A stretch of 32,229 nt of DNA from an uncultured Actinomycetes bacterium (GTDB taxonomy: Bacteria; Actinomycetota; Actinomycetes; Nanopelagicales; Nanopelagicaceae). Position numbers and translations under genes: made by a program. The notes below the pieces were generated by a model. That model was given only the letters and a program-made list of their open reading frames with translations, did not search any database and was not told the DNA's origin. The DNA lies in contig CAINVP010000021.1 of assembly GCA_903854185.1 (NCBI GenBank), forward strand, positions 1 through 32,229, read 5' to 3'. Numbering within the stretch: position 1 is the first letter of the stretch; every line of letters starts with the position of its first letter. Below, piece after piece: positions 30,040 to 32,229 of this stretch.

Positions 30040-30536
30040 AGGGGAAGAATACGCGCAAAGGCGGCGATTGCGCTCTCATTAACCGCCTGTCGTACGGCGG
30101 CCCGATCTCCGCTGAGGGAGAGTTGGAGAGCTACCGTCTCCCGCTTACTTGCAATAGCGATCCATGCTGTGCCGGCACGCTGGCCATAGGCCTTGCCAGG
30201 ACCCGCAACGCCCGTTGTTGAAATCCCATAATCTGCCTTAAAGAGGGTTCGCACGTTTTCGGCCATCTGTCTAGCAACGACCTCGGAGACCGCCGTCTCT
30301 CTGGTGATAACCCGACGCGGAATATCCAAGAGGGCGGTCTTGCTTGCATCCGAGTAGGTAATAACTCCACCCAGATATATATCAGAAGAGCCACGAATAG
30401 CTGTGAAGTTTTCGCCAAGGCCCCCGCCGGTAATCGACTCGGCAGTTGCCACTGTCACGCCAAGCTTGCGCAATTTCTTTACTAAAGCTGCTGCGAGATC
30501 ATCCTGCACGAGTGAGCGCCTTTTTAAAGTAATCAA
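30036..30536 (-). CDS. CinA C-terminal domain protein (nicotinamide-nucleotide amidohydrolase, PncC-like)
   Basis: 166 aa. [50 protein letters not shown]. The start may instead be GTG 30509. Confidence 0.92.
   Translation of the reverse strand: MITLKRRSLVQDDLAAALVKKLRKLGVTVATAESITGGGLGENFTAIRGSSDIYLGGVITYSDASKTALLDIPRRVITRETAVSEVVARQMAENVRTLFKADYGISTTGVAGPGKAYGQRAGTAWIAIASKRETVALQLSLSGDRAAVRQAVNESAIAAFARILPL
30037..30051 (-). promoter_or_regulatory. Predicted leaderless promoter/start of clgR
   Basis: Minus strand TATTCT (30051-30046)-N6-ATG (30039), inside the 3' end of the cinA-like gene. Confidence 0.45.
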
Positions 30537-31047
30537 AGCCTGTGGTCAAGGTAATCGCCACGGTCGCACCCATAAAGAGGTCGCGGGGTAAGTTGAGAAG
30601 ATGTGGAAGCGGAAGAATATAGAAGCCGACGCCGAAGCCCTGCATCATCGCCTTGAGTTTGCCGCCTTTGCTTGCTGGAATAACGCCGCCTCGAATTACG
30701 GCAACGCGAAGTATTGTTACGCCGATTTCCCGGACAAGAATCGCAATTGTCACAACCCACCACAATCTGTGCTGGATACTCAGACCAATCATTGCGGTAC
30801 CAATTGCAACTTTATCTGCAACTGGATCAAGGAAGGTTCCAAAACTCGTAATGGTATTTCTTGATCTCGCTAGGCGACCATCGAAGAAATCAGTCAATCC
30901 GACGAGAAAGAATCCGCACCACGCGATGATCCGCCACGTCGAATCGTCGCCACCATTTTTGAAGAGCGCGTACGCGCAGAATGGAACGGCGATCAACCGA
31001 AGAACCGTAAGCGCATTAGGAAGGTTGAGGTTATCTCTCTTACTCAT
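30499..31047 (-). CDS. pgsA: CDP-diacylglycerol--glycerol-3-phosphate 3-phosphatidyltransferase
   Basis: 182 aa. CDP-alcohol phosphatidyltransferase motif [24 protein letters not shown]. Confidence 0.92.
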   Translation of the reverse strand: MSKRDNLNLPNALTVLRLIAVPFCAYALFKNGGDDSTWRIIAWCGFFLVGLTDFFDGRLARSRNTITSFGTFLDPVADKVAIGTAMIGLSIQHRLWWVVTIAILVREIGVTILRVAVIRGGVIPASKGGKLKAMMQGFGVGFYILPLPHLLNLPRDLFMGATVAITLTTGFDYFKKALTRAG

Positions 31048-32229
31048 ACCGGCATCGCAATCAAATCTGCCCCTGCTGAGTCCGTCACTACAGCTTCAAC
31101 ATACTCGCCGACTCGGAATTTTTCCCTTCCGACAATAGCTGTTGTGCCATCAACTTCCGGACCTTGGTGCTCGGCTCGCCCCTCGCCCGCTTCTGCATCT
31201 TCAATCAAGACTCGGACACGTTCGCCAATACGATCTTCCGCTCGTTGAGAGACAACTTCATCAACAAGTGTCGTCAATCGTTCAACGCGGGCACGGATCT
31301 CATCTTCATCAATCTTTCCAGTGTGTCCGACGGCTTCAGTGCCCTCTTCATCGGAGTAGCCAAAGACGCCAATGGCATCGAGTCGGGCAGCGCCGACGAA
31401 ATCAATGAGATCTTGGTATTCACTCTCACTCTCGCCTGGGAAACCGACAATCACATTTGAGCGAATTCCGGCTTCTGGAGCAAGTGCGCGAATCTGATCT
31501 ATGAGGTGGAGGAATTTCTCACCATCACCGAATCTACGCATGCGACGGAGAAGGGTCCCGCTTGCATGCTGGAAAGAGAGGTCGAAATACGGGACAACTT
31601 TTTCGGTCGCAATCATCGCTTGCAAGAGCGATGGCCGCATCTCTGCCGGTTGCAAATAAGAGACTCGAATACGTTCTACGCCATCAATATTGGCGATTTC
31701 AGGAAGTAACTTCTCAAGAATCTTTAAATCGCCCAAATCTTTTCCGTACGAGGTTGTGTTCTCGCTGACGAGGAAGAGTTCGCTCGCCCCATTTTCAGCA
31801 AGCCAGCGGGCTTCATCGAGGATCTCAGTAGGTCTACGGGAGAGGAACGAGCCACGGAATGAGGGAATGGCGCAGAAGGAGCAACGGCGATCGCAGCCAG
31901 AGGCGATTTTAAGTGATGCCCACGGAGCGCTATCTAGGCGTTTTCTATATAAAACTGTGGCGCTCTCGCTCTGTCGCTCACTTGGCGCAATCGGAAGCAG
32001 GTCGCGGCGGTCCTTCGCTACATGTGCTTCAACCGAGCCGCCGCCCAAAATAATTTGCAGGCGGGAGGAGATATCTTTGTATGAGTCGAAACCGAGAATT
32101 CCATCTGCCTCAGGAAGGGCTTCTTCTAACTCTTTGCCGTAGCGCTCGGCCATGCAGCCGACCGCAACAACTGCTTTAACGCTACCGCTCTCTTTGAGCG
32201 AATGGGCTTCAAGGAGGGCATTCACTGAA
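31044..32229 (-). CDS. rimO: Ribosomal protein uS12 methylthiotransferase, 5' partial
   Basis: Radical-SAM [51 protein letters not shown]. Frame is open at the window edge, so the ORF-track GTG at 32225 is internal. Confidence 0.93.
   Translation of the reverse strand, partial: SVNALLEAHSLKESGSVKAVVAVGCMAERYGKELEEALPEADGILGFDSYKDISSRLQIILGGGSVEAHVAKDRRDLLPIAPSERQSESATVLYRKRLDSAPWASLKIASGCDRRCSFCAIPSFRGSFLSRRPTEILDEARWLAENGASELFLVSENTTSYGKDLGDLKILEKLLPEIANIDGVERIRVSYLQPAEMRPSLLQAMIATEKVVPYFDLSFQHASGTLLRRMRRFGDGEKFLHLIDQIRALAPEAGIRSNVIVGFPGESESEYQDLIDFVGAARLDAIGVFGYSDEEGTEAVGHTGKIDEDEIRARVERLTTLVDEVVSQRAEDRIGERVRVLIEDAEAGEGRAEHQGPEVDGTTAIVGREKFRVGEYVEAVVTDSAGADLIAMPV

Overview
The window is a compact actinobacterial chromosome segment. 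Gene content and order suggest a streamlined freshwater-type actinobacterium, but that taxonomy is inference. It is mostly housekeeping genes on the minus strand. From left to right: a partial MFS transporter, a YbbN-like thioredoxin/TPR protein, a DUF4032 kinase-like protein, an AI-2E family transporter (+), an alpha/beta hydrolase, an aldehyde dehydrogenase (+), a small Zn-ribbon protein, and an ABC ATPase/permease/secreted Lys-rich protein operon (+). These are followed by a PduO-type cobalamin adenosyltransferase, murA (+), the complete F1Fo ATP synthase operon (atpC-D-G-A-H-F-E-B plus AtpZ- and AtpI-like proteins), a WecA/MraY-like transferase, glyA, a Sua5-type gene, hflX, dapF, miaA, miaB, recX, recA, a GNAT protein, a DUF3046 protein, a TetR regulator, a ClgR-like XRE regulator, a cinA C-terminal domain protein, pgsA and a 5'-truncated rimO. 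I see no CRISPR array, tRNA, rRNA, transposon or prophage, and no clearly novel multi-gene defence or biosynthetic system. The best leads are non-coding or architectural: (1) a perfect GAAC-N4-GTTC SOS box with an adjacent -10 and a long structured recA leader; (2) two divergent GTG-start genes 22 bp apart whose predicted leaderless -10 boxes share a TA; (3) a strong plus-strand terminator in a gap flanked only by minus-strand genes, implying an unannotated sRNA; (4) an 85-aa ATP synthase epsilon lacking the C-terminal domain, abutting a convergent murA; (5) an ABC exporter translationally coupled to a secreted Lys/Thr-rich protein; (6) recurrent TANNNT-N6/7-RTG leaderless start signatures, including one for clgR inside the end of cinA.
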